64,000 bases of DNA from Ottelia alismoides. Taxonomy: Eukaryota > Streptophyta > Magnoliopsida > Alismatales > Hydrocharitaceae. Below the pieces are notes generated by a model. The model was not told the DNA's origin, did not search any database, and saw nothing but the letters and a program-made list of their open reading frames with translations. Both the position numbers and the translations under genes were made by a program. The DNA is taken from positions 62,001 to 126,000 of the forward strand of contig JAZKJV010011615.1 in assembly GCA_037367405.1 (NCBI GenBank), in the 5' to 3' direction. Positions 8,271 to 17,488 of the stretch are shown here, one piece after another; positions within the stretch are counted from its first letter, which is position 1; the number at the start of each line of letters is the position of its first letter.

Positions 8271-9185
8271 ATGAGCCAAGAGAAAATCTACGCAACTCTC
8301 AATACTCTTCTGGACTGCTTCGGGAAACTCCGAGAAAATTGTGGTGAAGGCTCTGAATTGGCGAAGATAGTTGGAGAAAACTCGCAATTACTTTTCGTTC
8401 GCGCGGAGCAAATGCGTTTTCTTCTCGAGAAGATTGACGAACTTCTAGAAACGGAACCACCAAAATATGAATTGGAGAATAGAGAGCTATTGTGGAAGCT
8501 AGCACGTCAACTTTCTCAAGCACCAAAACTAGAGCCAGCTACTGCGAGCATCTACTCCAAACCTCCGGCTAATACTACGCTGATTTTAGGAGAATGGGTT
8601 CCGAATTCCCTACTGAATGTTCGCGAAGGTCGGATCAAGCGTGAGATTCCTGGGCTATATCGTGTTGAAACCCACCAAGGACGAGTAATTGCGAGATTCG
8701 GTTCATTAGAAGAAGCCGAAGATTGGTGGAAACAATTTAGACAAATCCCTATGGGAGATTCGGTTGCTGAGGAACTCGATGATGCCTATTCAAGGCAAGA
8801 CTCAAATCAATGCACTAAGTTATCGTCCTGTTCAGACTCGCGAATTGTAGTCCCTGCTGGACTTGACAAGGTGCGGAACGCTTGGCTTAAGCAGGAAAGC
8901 GCGGAATGGATAATCGTGACCAAGCGTAATATTGTTGTAGCAAGATTCAAGAGTGAAGCAGATGCACGCACCTGGTGGAAGGAATTCAAACGCGATGACC
9001 CAGTCGAGTTAAAGAATGATGATCAACTGCTTCGCGAAGCTGGAAGATCGACAAAGGCGAAGAAGACAGCGAAAGCAGCAAAGCGAAACGTTGGTGGTAG
9101 AAACGTTCCTGCACCTTCAGCATATAATGACCCTCTTATGCCATGGTCTGAAGAGTACGACATGGCAGAATGGGACTATTCTTGA
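8271..9185 (+). CDS. Hypothetical protein with duplicated ARF...WWKxF motif
   Basis: 304 residues from ATG 8271; an in-frame ATG 33 bases upstream is less likely because conserved-looking sequence begins at MSQEKIYATL. The N-terminus is helical and may form a coiled coil (QMRFLLEKIDELLE). The protein contains two diverged copies of a unit of about 28 residues: GRVIARFGSLEEAEDWWKQF around residue 145 and IVVARFKSEADARTWWKEF around residue 220. The tail is lysine-rich (STKAKKTAKAAKRN) and then acidic, so it may bind nucleic acid. No known family recognised. It stands alone downstream of the IS3 element, with no operon partner. Confidence 0.65.
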   Translation: MSQEKIYATLNTLLDCFGKLRENCGEGSELAKIVGENSQLLFVRAEQMRFLLEKIDELLETEPPKYELENRELLWKLARQLSQAPKLEPATASIYSKPPANTTLILGEWVPNSLLNVREGRIKREIPGLYRVETHQGRVIARFGSLEEAEDWWKQFRQIPMGDSVAEELDDAYSRQDSNQCTKLSSCSDSRIVVPAGLDKVRNAWLKQESAEWIIVTKRNIVVARFKSEADARTWWKEFKRDDPVELKNDDQLLREAGRSTKAKKTAKAAKRNVGGRNVPAPSAYNDPLMPWSEEYDMAEWDYS

Positions 9186-9331
9186 CATTTACGATTTCTC
9201 CTGAGGGTTGCCCACGCGCCATATCGAGTCGTTCACATGTGAAACGCATCATGCTTGCCCTAAGACCACCTACTACGAATAGCTGTTTTTCGAGATGTAT
9301 TTGAGGTTATGAGATTTCAGTTTGCGTCGCA

Positions 9332-9967
9332 TTAGCTGACTTCGTCGCAACATGCTGCCGGGCAGTAACTTACGAAGTGCATTGCAGAAAAGTGGAGATC
9401 TCTTGAGTGGTTTGAGGAGAGTTCCTTCATGGCTGCAATATACTCACCTCGGATCGGACTTTCAGAATTACGGAGGTCGGTGGCAGGCCAAATGGTCACT
9501 GGTTGGTCGTGTTGCATCAGCCAGATGTTCGCGCGGAGTCTTGCCCACCGACCGTTACCATCCTCAAATGGATGTACCCAAACCGCGCGATGATGAAACT
9601 CGGCAGCGGTTGCAATCACAAGTTCGCCTGTTTCGCTATGCCGCTTCTCGGATTCGATGGCAATGACGCCGAGTTCGGCAGTGATAATTTCCGGGCTCAC
9701 ACCGATGTTCTTTTGAGTACTCCTAATTGCTCCGGCCCAATTCCAAATCGGTCCCAACATCTCCCGATGCAAGTCCAGAAGCCAACCGAAGGTAAATGGC
9801 GCGAGTTTGCGGTTTGGTTTGCTCAACAAGTACTTCTCGGTTACTCGCAGGATCGACTCAAACTCAGCTTCATTGAGTTGGCGACGCGTTTTGATGGTCT
9901 TGATTTTCAATCCCGACCCATCAAAGGGAGTGTCGTCGTCTTTGCCGGCTGAACCAAGTGGATTCAC
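9332..9967 (-). CDS. Fic/Doc-family protein (mobile mystery protein B-like)
   Basis: 211 residues from ATG 9967. The Fic core motif HPFEDGNGRW (His132 to Trp141) is complete, with flanking FHHRAV and ARLRANIWL helices. The N-terminal SGLKIKTIKTRRQLNEAE and the GPIWNWAG segment match the group called mobile mystery protein B. Fic proteins transfer AMP or related groups to hydroxyl residues of targets; several act as toxins controlled by a partner. The gene follows an Xre-type regulator by 27 bases on the same strand, which fits a toxin-antitoxin-like pair. I see no clear S/TxxxE(G/N) inhibitory helix in the partner, so the mode of control is open. Confidence 0.85.
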   Translation of the reverse strand: MNPLGSAGKDDDTPFDGSGLKIKTIKTRRQLNEAEFESILRVTEKYLLSKPNRKLAPFTFGWLLDLHREMLGPIWNWAGAIRSTQKNIGVSPEIITAELGVIAIESEKRHSETGELVIATAAEFHHRAVWVHPFEDGNGRWARLRANIWLMQHDQPVTIWPATDLRNSESPIRGEYIAAMKELSSNHSRDLHFSAMHFVSYCPAACCDEVS

Positions 9968-9994
9968 GAAAAGCTACCGCTAATTTTTAGAGAT

Positions 9995-10363
9995 TTAGGA
10001 AGCCCAGAGCTTTCGACTGGACGATGCTATTCGTGCCTTGGTGGCTTCCAGATGCTCTTGAGCAGAAGCTGCGGAGACGGCTTGGGATTCTAAAGCTACG
10101 TTCCCCTGTGTAAGCGCGATCAACCGCTTGGCCTTCTGCGTAGCGATGGAATCCTTGAATCCTTCAGCCGGTATCGCCGACAGATCCATTTTCATTCCGA
10201 GTGCGGAAAGAACGGCTTGCAGATTAGAAACGGAGTAATGCTCATCCTTGCCACCGAGAATGCGAATTACAGTTGCCCGAGATACGCCACTGCGGCGAGC
10301 AAGATCGGAAACCGAAATCTTGAGTTCGTTAATGCCGCTTTGTAGTAGCGCAGATAGCGACAT
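9995..10363 (-). CDS. Xre-family HTH regulator, partner of Fic protein
   Basis: 122 residues from ATG 10363. Residues about 16-60 form an HTH_3 domain: VSDLARRSGVSRATVIRIL followed by HYSVSNLQAVLSALG. The C-terminal half is helical and alanine-rich. It lies first in a two-gene unit with the Fic gene. It probably binds its own promoter and may neutralise the Fic enzyme. Confidence 0.8.
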   Translation of the reverse strand: MSLSALLQSGINELKISVSDLARRSGVSRATVIRILGGKDEHYSVSNLQAVLSALGMKMDLSAIPAEGFKDSIATQKAKRLIALTQGNVALESQAVSAASAQEHLEATKARIASSSRKLWAS

Positions 10364-10832
10364 GGGTTAACAATCAAATGGGACTTCAAGTGAGAGACCG
10401 CGAAGGAACGGATCAAACTGATTTTGTTGCAAATGTGACACAAAAAACAAGCAAAACTTGCCAGAAAGACTCGCGGGTCATAGTGCGTGAGTGCTTGCAA
10501 GAAAGGGGCTTACGGAGAATTTTGGTGTCTCGCGAGCGGCTTGAGGGGAGTGCGGTTCGCTCAACTCTACCAACCCTGTCAAACTTTATTTGACCGCTGG
10601 GTTAAGGGGCTGAGAATCTGCTTGCCAGTTCAACTTTGCTGCAATCCATCAATGGCTGATTTCGATGGGAGATGAATTCACGCCGGTCGTCGCAACATTC
10701 TCGGACCGTTCTTAAAAAACCATATAGTGCTTGATCATTTTGTAACGGGCCTGGAGACCCGTGCTACCGACCCGTGCTACCGACCCGTGCTACGGGCTGC
10801 GCGTGAGCGACTTCGTCTGCGAATCAGACGGC
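10364..10832. other. Intergenic spacer with short tandem repeat
   Basis: No gene is convincing in this 469-base stretch. It should hold the promoter of the Xre-Fic pair at its left side and the 3' end of the CsgG-like gene at its right. The notable feature is the tandem repeat at 10757-10795. Confidence 0.5.
10757..10795. repeat. 13-bp tandem repeat, three copies
   Basis: The unit ACCCGTGCTACCG occurs at 10757-10769 and 10770-10782, with a third copy at 10783-10795 differing at one base (ACCCGTGCTACGG). It lies just past the end of the CsgG-like gene. Function unknown; slippage is the simplest origin. Confidence 0.9.
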
Positions 10833-11954
10833 TCACTGAATCATCTTCGTTGCGACTCGCTCCGCAAGTCTTCTCATTGCTTCTTGCAGACCGTCTTTGC
10901 CGGCTTGTTGCTCGGCGATATCGAAGACCGTGCAAGTTTCAGAATCCGATGCCTTGACCTTGCCGTCTGCCTGCGAGCGAATTTGCAAGTCAATTCGGCA
11001 TCTTGTGGCCACCCAGTCACCGCGGCGATACGCAAATTCCGATTTGGCTTCGCCAACCACTGCGAGTTGTGCTCGACGGGCGTTTGGATGATCTCCAGCG
11101 ACGACATCAAAGCCAAGTTCTTTCAAGAGCCGTTCCAGTTCTGTTGCAGCCGCCGAATCTATGTTGCCGTTCTTAGATTCCAATTGAACAGCGACCGTAG
11201 GAAGTTTCTTACCTTTGAAACTCTTGGTGATCCGTGCGACCCAATCGGTTTCGCTTTCCACTTTGGGGAGTAAGGAATTGGCTTTGGTATTGAAGATCTT
11301 TTCTAGTTCAACGGCAAGCTTGTCGACCAATTTACTTAAATCAGAGTTAGCCGGAGCCTTGACCGATGCTCCCGCCAGACGACTCGTCTCCGTCCCCATA
11401 ACCTTGGCGATCAAATAGAGATCGTTGTCGATCCGGACAACTGAGCCAGTCACGAGTAGCTTTGCTCCAGAGAGCCGTCCCACTTGATTCGCTTCGGCAG
11501 GGTTAACGATTCCAGATCGACTCAATTTAAGTTCATCGTAGATTCGATCGATCTCATTTCTTTCGACGAGCATGATGTGCTGGGAGGTCAGAAGTTTGAT
11601 TGTTAGCAGATCGACGGCAGCAAGGGCAATATTCTCCTTTTCTCTTTCGGCATTGAAGATTCTGGTTGTAGTATCCGTTGTGCTCGTTGATTGACTTGTG
11701 ATATCACGATTCCGTGTCTGTCTATCGCCGAAGCCAGCTCGCCATTCGTTGTCCGTTTCGTTCTGTTGTGCCTTTGACGTTTGTTCGGTTCGTATCCTCG
11801 TCTCTACGCCACGATCATTTGGATTTGCTGAGATGGGAGCCCGTCCATGAAACGGTAGGATAGCGACCGTGATGGGCTCACCGCCGTCGGCAACTTTGAA
11901 ACCGCACAGGACGCAAACAAAAACAATCAACAACATGGAATTCTTCAGAGTCAT
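10833..11954 (-). CDS. CsgG/HfaB-like secreted protein
   Basis: 373 residues from ATG 11954. A signal peptide is evident (MLLIVFVCVLCGFKVADGG). Then comes ITVAILPFHGR, and the CsgG-type segment LVERNEIDRIYDELKLSRSG followed by GRLSGAKLLVTGSVVR. CsgG proteins form outer-membrane pores or sense envelope components; this version has a long polar insert (residues about 45-95) and an extended C-terminal domain. There is no lipobox cysteine directly at the cleavage site. It is the third gene of a sigma / membrane partner / CsgG unit, 52 bases after the membrane partner, so it may be both product and target of that sigma factor. Confidence 0.75.
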   Translation of the reverse strand: MTLKNSMLLIVFVCVLCGFKVADGGEPITVAILPFHGRAPISANPNDRGVETRIRTEQTSKAQQNETDNEWRAGFGDRQTRNRDITSQSTSTTDTTTRIFNAEREKENIALAAVDLLTIKLLTSQHIMLVERNEIDRIYDELKLSRSGIVNPAEANQVGRLSGAKLLVTGSVVRIDNDLYLIAKVMGTETSRLAGASVKAPANSDLSKLVDKLAVELEKIFNTKANSLLPKVESETDWVARITKSFKGKKLPTVAVQLESKNGNIDSAAATELERLLKELGFDVVAGDHPNARRAQLAVVGEAKSEFAYRRGDWVATRCRIDLQIRSQADGKVKASDSETCTVFDIAEQQAGKDGLQEAMRRLAERVATKMIQ

Positions 11955-12006
11955 GTCCTATTCACCTTCATTGAATAATCTTAGCTTCTTGTCATTTGTT
12001 TAGAGC

Positions 12007-12864
12007 CTAAGCCTTATCGATATCAAGGCATTGGTAGACAACTACAAAGCGTCTACCTACGGAGTTATTCGATTTTTCTTCCCATACGATTCTGGGTTCG
12101 TTTTGGTGTAGCAAACAGGCTTCTTCTCGCGATTCATCGTGGCATTCTATCCATAGACTTTGGTCCGGAAGCAGATGAAGCCAAGCGTCCACGTCACCCG
12201 GATGATTATTCGCAGCGATGTGTTGATACTCAAGATTGGTAATAACCTCTTCTTGCTCGACGACATGCCACGTTTCGCTTGAAGAACTCGCCGTCGAATT
12301 CGATTCCATCAGCAGACAACGTATCACCATCACTGACTTTCGGCTTCGGCCTGAGTCATCTGCATCAGTCGACTCATCGATATCCCAGCCTGAGGTTGTT
12401 TTTCGAGCTAAAACCGGCTTCAGGCAAAGGTGCTGGAACTCAACCGCTAAGGCTTGTTTTTCGAGAAGCTCTTCAGCAGTAAAAGCAAATTGTTCGAGCG
12501 TATCCTTTGCTGAAAGCACCTGCGGTCGAGAGCCTTGTTGAGGGTCGGTTAGCATGGAAAGGCTCAGCCCTACGGCGATCAATAGAGCAGCCGCTAACGA
12601 AAGTCCAATACTCCAATGGACCCGCCTTGCGAGAGGTTTGTTCGGTACCCTGCCCGCAGTCGTGGGTAGATTCGCAAGACCCTTAGCTTCATTCGAGGAA
12701 GCTTCTGGTGCGGAAGGCAGGTCTGAAGCCAGTGCTTCTGAGACGCGACTCCACATCGCAGCAATCTGTTCCTGACTGCATTCGAATTGCGAGCCCCACT
12801 TTGCCAATTGGTCATCCAGTGGATCGGGCGATGGAGTCGAGTTTGAAGTCTTTGATTGAGTCAT
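12007..12864 (-). CDS. Membrane-anchored sigma-factor partner (putative anti-sigma)
   Basis: 285 residues. The N-terminal ~80 residues are cytoplasmic in character and lack a zinc-binding HxxxCxxC motif. One membrane helix follows (HWSIGLSLAAALLIAVGLSL, about residues 83-102), then an extracytoplasmic domain of about 180 residues with several cysteines. It starts 13 bases after the ECF sigma gene, the typical position of an anti-sigma factor. The function is inferred from topology and position. Confidence 0.65.
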   Translation of the reverse strand: MTQSKTSNSTPSPDPLDDQLAKWGSQFECSQEQIAAMWSRVSEALASDLPSAPEASSNEAKGLANLPTTAGRVPNKPLARRVHWSIGLSLAAALLIAVGLSLSMLTDPQQGSRPQVLSAKDTLEQFAFTAEELLEKQALAVEFQHLCLKPVLARKTTSGWDIDESTDADDSGRSRKSVMVIRCLLMESNSTASSSSETWHVVEQEEVITNLEYQHIAANNHPGDVDAWLHLLPDQSLWIECHDESREEACLLHQNEPRIVWEEKSNNSVGRRFVVVYQCLDIDKA

Positions 12865-12877
12865 AGCGAGTGTTGGT

Positions 12878-13453
12878 TTACGTTGGTTCAGTCCATAGGG
12901 AACGCAAATTGGGATCGGCTCTCAGCTTACGTTTGGCTTCCGCAGTGCGTTGATAAACTGCGTCAACAGAGCACTCCTGAAGTACAGCTACCTCGTTGGC
13001 TGATAGTCCGTCGATGTGCATGAGTACTAATGCAGTCCGCTGCGCTTCTGTCAGTTTACTGAGAGCGTTTTGAAAGGCGGCCTGCAGCTCACGTTGAATC
13101 GAATGATCGGTTGGCTGCGTGTGCCTGGAATCCGCAGGGATCATGGCATCGATATTGGCATCAATGCTGGCGTGATTTCTGCGATTGGCTCGATTGGATT
13201 CCGTTCGGATGGTGTTGAGTAGGATCGTGTAACTCCAAACCCGAAAACCGCTTTCGCCCTCAAAGGACGGTAAACCTCGAATGACCTTTAGCATCACTTC
13301 TTGGGCAATGTCCTCGGATTGAATATGCGACATCATCATGGCACGAGCAGTACGGTAAAACTGAGGCAAATAACGAGTGGCCAACTGAGACAATGCAGTC
13401 TCGTCGGCCAATGTTTTCCAAAGAGAAATGAGCTGTTCGTCGGAGTTTGTCAT
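12878..13453 (-). CDS. ECF RNA polymerase sigma factor
   Basis: 191 residues from ATG 13453. Sigma region 2 is seen in QFYRTARAMMMSHIQSEDIA and VMLKVIRGLPSFEG; region 4 in LTEAQRTALVLMHIDGLSANEVA and VDAVYQRTAEAKRKL. It heads a three-gene unit with the membrane partner and the CsgG-like gene. The divergent large CsgG-like gene starts 183 bases away, and its promoter would share the spacer. Confidence 0.92.
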   Translation of the reverse strand: MTNSDEQLISLWKTLADETALSQLATRYLPQFYRTARAMMMSHIQSEDIAQEVMLKVIRGLPSFEGESGFRVWSYTILLNTIRTESNRANRRNHASIDANIDAMIPADSRHTQPTDHSIQRELQAAFQNALSKLTEAQRTALVLMHIDGLSANEVAVLQECSVDAVYQRTAEAKRKLRADPNLRSLWTEPT

Positions 13454-13636
13454 AGCATTTGTCGTCTAGGCGCGCGGCTCGTAGTCATCCGATTTTGCGC
13501 TCACTCTCGATGTCTGCAGAATAAAACCGAGAGAAGTTGTCATTCTGAGGAAGAATTTCCTCAGATTTTCCAAGTTTCTGAGTTTTAATGATCAGAAACA
13601 ACAAAAGCGAGGGGTTTTCGTCCGTGAGGCAGTTCC

Positions 13637-16600
13637 ATGAGTCGAACTATTTTGGCCGTTTTTCACTGCTTTTGCGTGATTTGTCTCTCCTTCAACGTAA
13701 ACGCTCAAGAGGAAAAGAGACTGACTTGGGCCATCGTGGGAGACCGGTCGGCGTCGGAGAGCGGCTTTGCCGACTTGCTGACAGTCAAACTTGATGGGAG
13801 TGATTTTCAGCTTGTCGAACGAATTCAGCTCAGAGACTTCGAGCTTGAGTTGGAAAGATCATTGGAATCAGGATCATTGTTGGCTCCGATGAGGATTGGA
13901 CGACGAATTGGAGCGCAGCGGCTGATCGTGTGCCGATATCAGTTTGACAATACTTCGGACAATACGCGACCGGAGAGAGTGCCGCTTAGTCTTCGAGTCT
14001 TCGTTTGTGATTGTGATCTTGCGGCTCGAATTGCGATTGCCGATTTTGATCTTTCCGATGCTGCGACACTGGCCGACCAAGTCAGTGAGTGGCTGAAGTC
14101 GGTGAGAGCTTCACCGAAAATCTCACAGGTCGTTGGCTTGGCACCGTTCGCATGTAAGAACCTTGGCGATGCGTTCTTAGATATAGGCAAACAGGCCCAT
14201 GGTTTCCTTAGCAATCAAATATTGGCTATTCCAGGGGTTGCACTGATTGAATGGGAAGAAACGAGAGCCTTGAATCGAGAAGCCGATGGAACAGTCGCCG
14301 CCGAAAAGCGAATCGTTCCTTGGTTGATCGCTGTCGATTATCGTGTCATTCCCAACTCGCAGAACTCACCACCGCTCGTCGAAGTATCTCTCAATCTGCA
14401 ATCAACAGGTACACCTACTACCGAGTCAGCAACTTTGTCATTGCTAGATCTTGAGTCATGGCTGCGAACACGCATCCTCAGTGGCTTGCTAAACGACAAG
14501 CCCGTCATGAACGGCTTGAGCAAAGCGGAACAACTCCGATTTCTCAAGAGCCGAGCTCAATCGTTGTTCCGTCTGGGTGCTGCTCTAACCAGCGCCCAAG
14601 TGCGCGAAGTGATACTGCAGATAGCCCCGGACGATTTCGAGGAGCGTCTGCGTTTAATGGGCGATTATGGAATATGTACAAAAACGATAGATCAGAAACG
14701 ACAATTGTCGCTGTATCCATTAACCACTCTCGAAATCCAAGCACGCAGTTTCCAACGAGAGCACTTTGAATACTTGGTTAGGAACAACCAGATTACCTAC
14801 GAAGAGGCCCTCGAGCGATTTCCGATGTTGGTGATCGATCCCGAAAGTAAGTTTGCGCTGACGAGAATATCTCCCAAGTACGCTTTGTCACAAGTCGATC
14901 TAGAGCGAACGCTCGGCTCGCTCGAACAAGATTTGCAATTCGTACGAGCCGTTGGGCCGGCTATTCTCAAGATGAACGGAAATAGTGCGACCACAAAAGA
15001 GACAAATCTCAAGCGAAGAGTCACGTGGTCGCAGGCGGTCCTTTCCGTGGCTCGACTGAATGCGTGGTTCCACTTCGGTTCCGAAGAAAGCCGCATTACC
15101 GCGATTCGCTTGATAACCGATATCATTCCCCGAGATTATCCCACGATCACAATGGGTGAATGGCTTTTCGATACGACCACATTTCCAAAGGCACGATTTC
15201 AACACACTGATCTATCGACGAGGGCAACAAAACAGGTTGAGGTTGGTAACTGGCCGCAGGAAGTTCTTGACCTTTACCAAAAATACGACCACTCAGGACA
15301 TCGTCATGTTCGACTCTATCTTCAACTGGCTCGATTCAAACATCTCTATGCGGTGCCTCTGCAACTAGGATACGCTTTTGCTCCCAACGCAATCGAAACT
15401 CGTGCCTCCATTTCAAAGCTTGACGCTGAACTTCAAAAGATTCGACAGGAAGCCCTGCAAACTTTCGGGGCCGAGGAAAAAGGACTCGTTGCCCCTCCGC
15501 AAATCCACTTGGACTATGTTTACGACAAAGCGACGGCGTATTCTCGGGAGGCCAAACGCCGCGCTGCAGGCAATCCACCCCCGACTAGTCCAGATCTTCC
15601 GCGTCCCAAGCCAAACTTCGGGCGATTGCGGTTCCAAGAATTGAACCTGCAATTACCACCGTTGAGTGACTACCACATGAAGTGGCAAGCAGATGGTTCC
15701 GATCACGATCTCGTCTACGATCTGAACAGCGTGTATCGACTCAATCGACTGGGAGGCATTTGAAAAGATCAGCCCAGACAAGGGCTACACCTTTATCGAC
15801 GACGAGTTGATCTGGCTGTTGGACCGTACGAAGTCAGGAGAAGTTTATGTGTCTGCTAACGATCGCCAAGGCCAAGAGTTGCTTCGTGATCAACCGCTTA
15901 CGTTGCCGCCATTTGTTGATTTTCAGGCGATGGCAGCGGGTGCACGGAAAGGAATTATCATTGGATGGTTCGATGGAGGCACATGGTGCGGTTTAATCGA
16001 GCAGACAAAGCAAGAGGTCTCCTTTCGCGTGATTCACGAAGCCCGCGAATATCAACCGTCCCAGGTTGCAAAAGATGTCAAGGTAGCATCGCAGAGCGCT
16101 GGCATGCGATTCGAACCAAGGTGGCACGTGCGAGGGAAAGACGCCCAGGGCGAATGCCTCTTGGTGGGTCGCTATGGAATGACTCCCTTGCGAATCGATT
16201 TAAAGACATGGAAGGTGAATGTCGTTCCCCTGGAAAATGCGGACTTCCTCTTGGGAGCAAAGATCGCTAACCAGAAGTTCTATCAATGCGAATACGCTTT
16301 TGTTTTCGAGTTCGATTTGAATAGCACGAAGCCCTCCATCTCTCGAAAGATGGTGATAGGAATGGACCATATGGAACAAGTGAAGAAAGGGAATACTAGC
16401 GCAGGCAACAACAAAGGCACAATGTTGCTTGATGGCGAATGGTTGGTGTTTCCCGGTGCAGCGTGGTATCGATACAACATCGTCAATGGAAAAACCGAAC
16501 GGCTGGTCGACACGGCACTGCCTCGCCCGTTCGATCAAGGTGGAACGGGGCAAAGCTCAATTCACGGACTCGTCCAGTGGAATACAGAAAATGGTGATAC

Positions 16601-16775
16601 CGTTTCTCGACTCTATCAAGTCATCGTCGAGGCCGATTCATCCTCAAGTCGGACGCTTGACGTTGAATCTTCCGATCTCGAGCGCGTGGGTTATCGCGTC
16701 CAGCCCTACTTGGTCGCCACGTTGTTCCTGTTGACCGTTGCAGGAATTGCGTTTGTATTCCGCAAGTTAAAGTAG
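13637..16775 (+). pseudogene. Large CsgG-like membrane-anchored protein, frame broken once
   Basis: The frame from ATG 13637 has a signal peptide (LAVFHCFCVICLSFNVNAQ) and runs 708 residues to a stop at 15763. In the next frame the same protein clearly continues (EAFEKISPDKGYTFIDDELI) with no gap and ends at 16775 with a C-terminal membrane helix PYLVATLFLLTVAGIAFVF. The break is the GGG at 15751-15753; one G fewer restores one protein of about 1045 residues. The N-terminal part resembles CsgG/LpoB-type modules (LLTVKLDGSDFQLVERIQL, MRIGRRIGAQRLIVCRY). The second part is beta-rich and may be a propeller-like sensor. It is divergent from an ECF sigma unit that also includes a CsgG-like gene, suggesting a joint envelope-sensing role. 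Confidence 0.7.
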
Positions 16776-17488
16776 TAGACATGCTCTGCAATCCAAGCCG
16801 TCATGTTCTCGAGTAGCCTGGCATAGAGACTTCATTCCCAGCCGCGACTCTCGCCAAACGGCCCCTCTCTGGGCCCGCGCGCTGAGGCTGGCTAACGACC
16901 ACTCGTGTCTATTCGCGGGGAGGGTCGCAATGTGAGTTCAACGAGCAATTGCGGGGAGGGGAATGGGGGCAGGAACCACCGGCTGAGTGTTGATCCAGCA
17001 ATTGCGCTTCAATCTGCTCTTGCTTGTCAACGTGCCATCATCCAGATGTTTGCATGCGCCCCTCCCGGCCGCGCTCGTACCTCGCGTGGCCACCCTCCCG
17101 CGAACTGATTAAATGGCTGTAGATACCCTCTCGCGCGGAGGGTCCGCTAACTGCCAATCGTCCGACGCAGTGGCGATGCTGATCACGCCCCCCCGCGCGC
17201 CTCTCTGGGGGCCAATTAGAGACAAATACTCTCAGAGTCTCTGGGTTATGCAGAGTTGTCTTGGGGCTTACACCGCCGGGTTAATGACTCTGGGTTATGA
17301 ACCTTCTGTCTCACTCGGGTTTCTCTTTCCCGGCTAGTCCAAATGGGTATGAAGACATTCGTTGCGAAACGGTGAATTCCGAAAGAGAACTCAAGATAAG
17401 TCTTCTGCCAAGCCGTGTAACGGGAGGCGATTTCGAAGGCGTAGTGTTTTAGAGAATGGCTATGACCACCCACAACGAGAGCTAGTCG
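16776..17488. other. Intergenic spacer, no gene seen
   Basis: About 710 bases between two convergent genes. It is rich in G and C runs, including related motifs near 16860-16885 and 17190-17210 (CCTCTCTGGG with GCGCGC). No continuous coding frame with recognisable protein sequence was found. It may be decayed repeat material. Confidence 0.4.

Noticed and set aside
16776..17488. Hidden gene or RNA in the GC-rich spacer
   Set aside because: No continuous frame, tRNA-like fold or conserved motif could be recognised.
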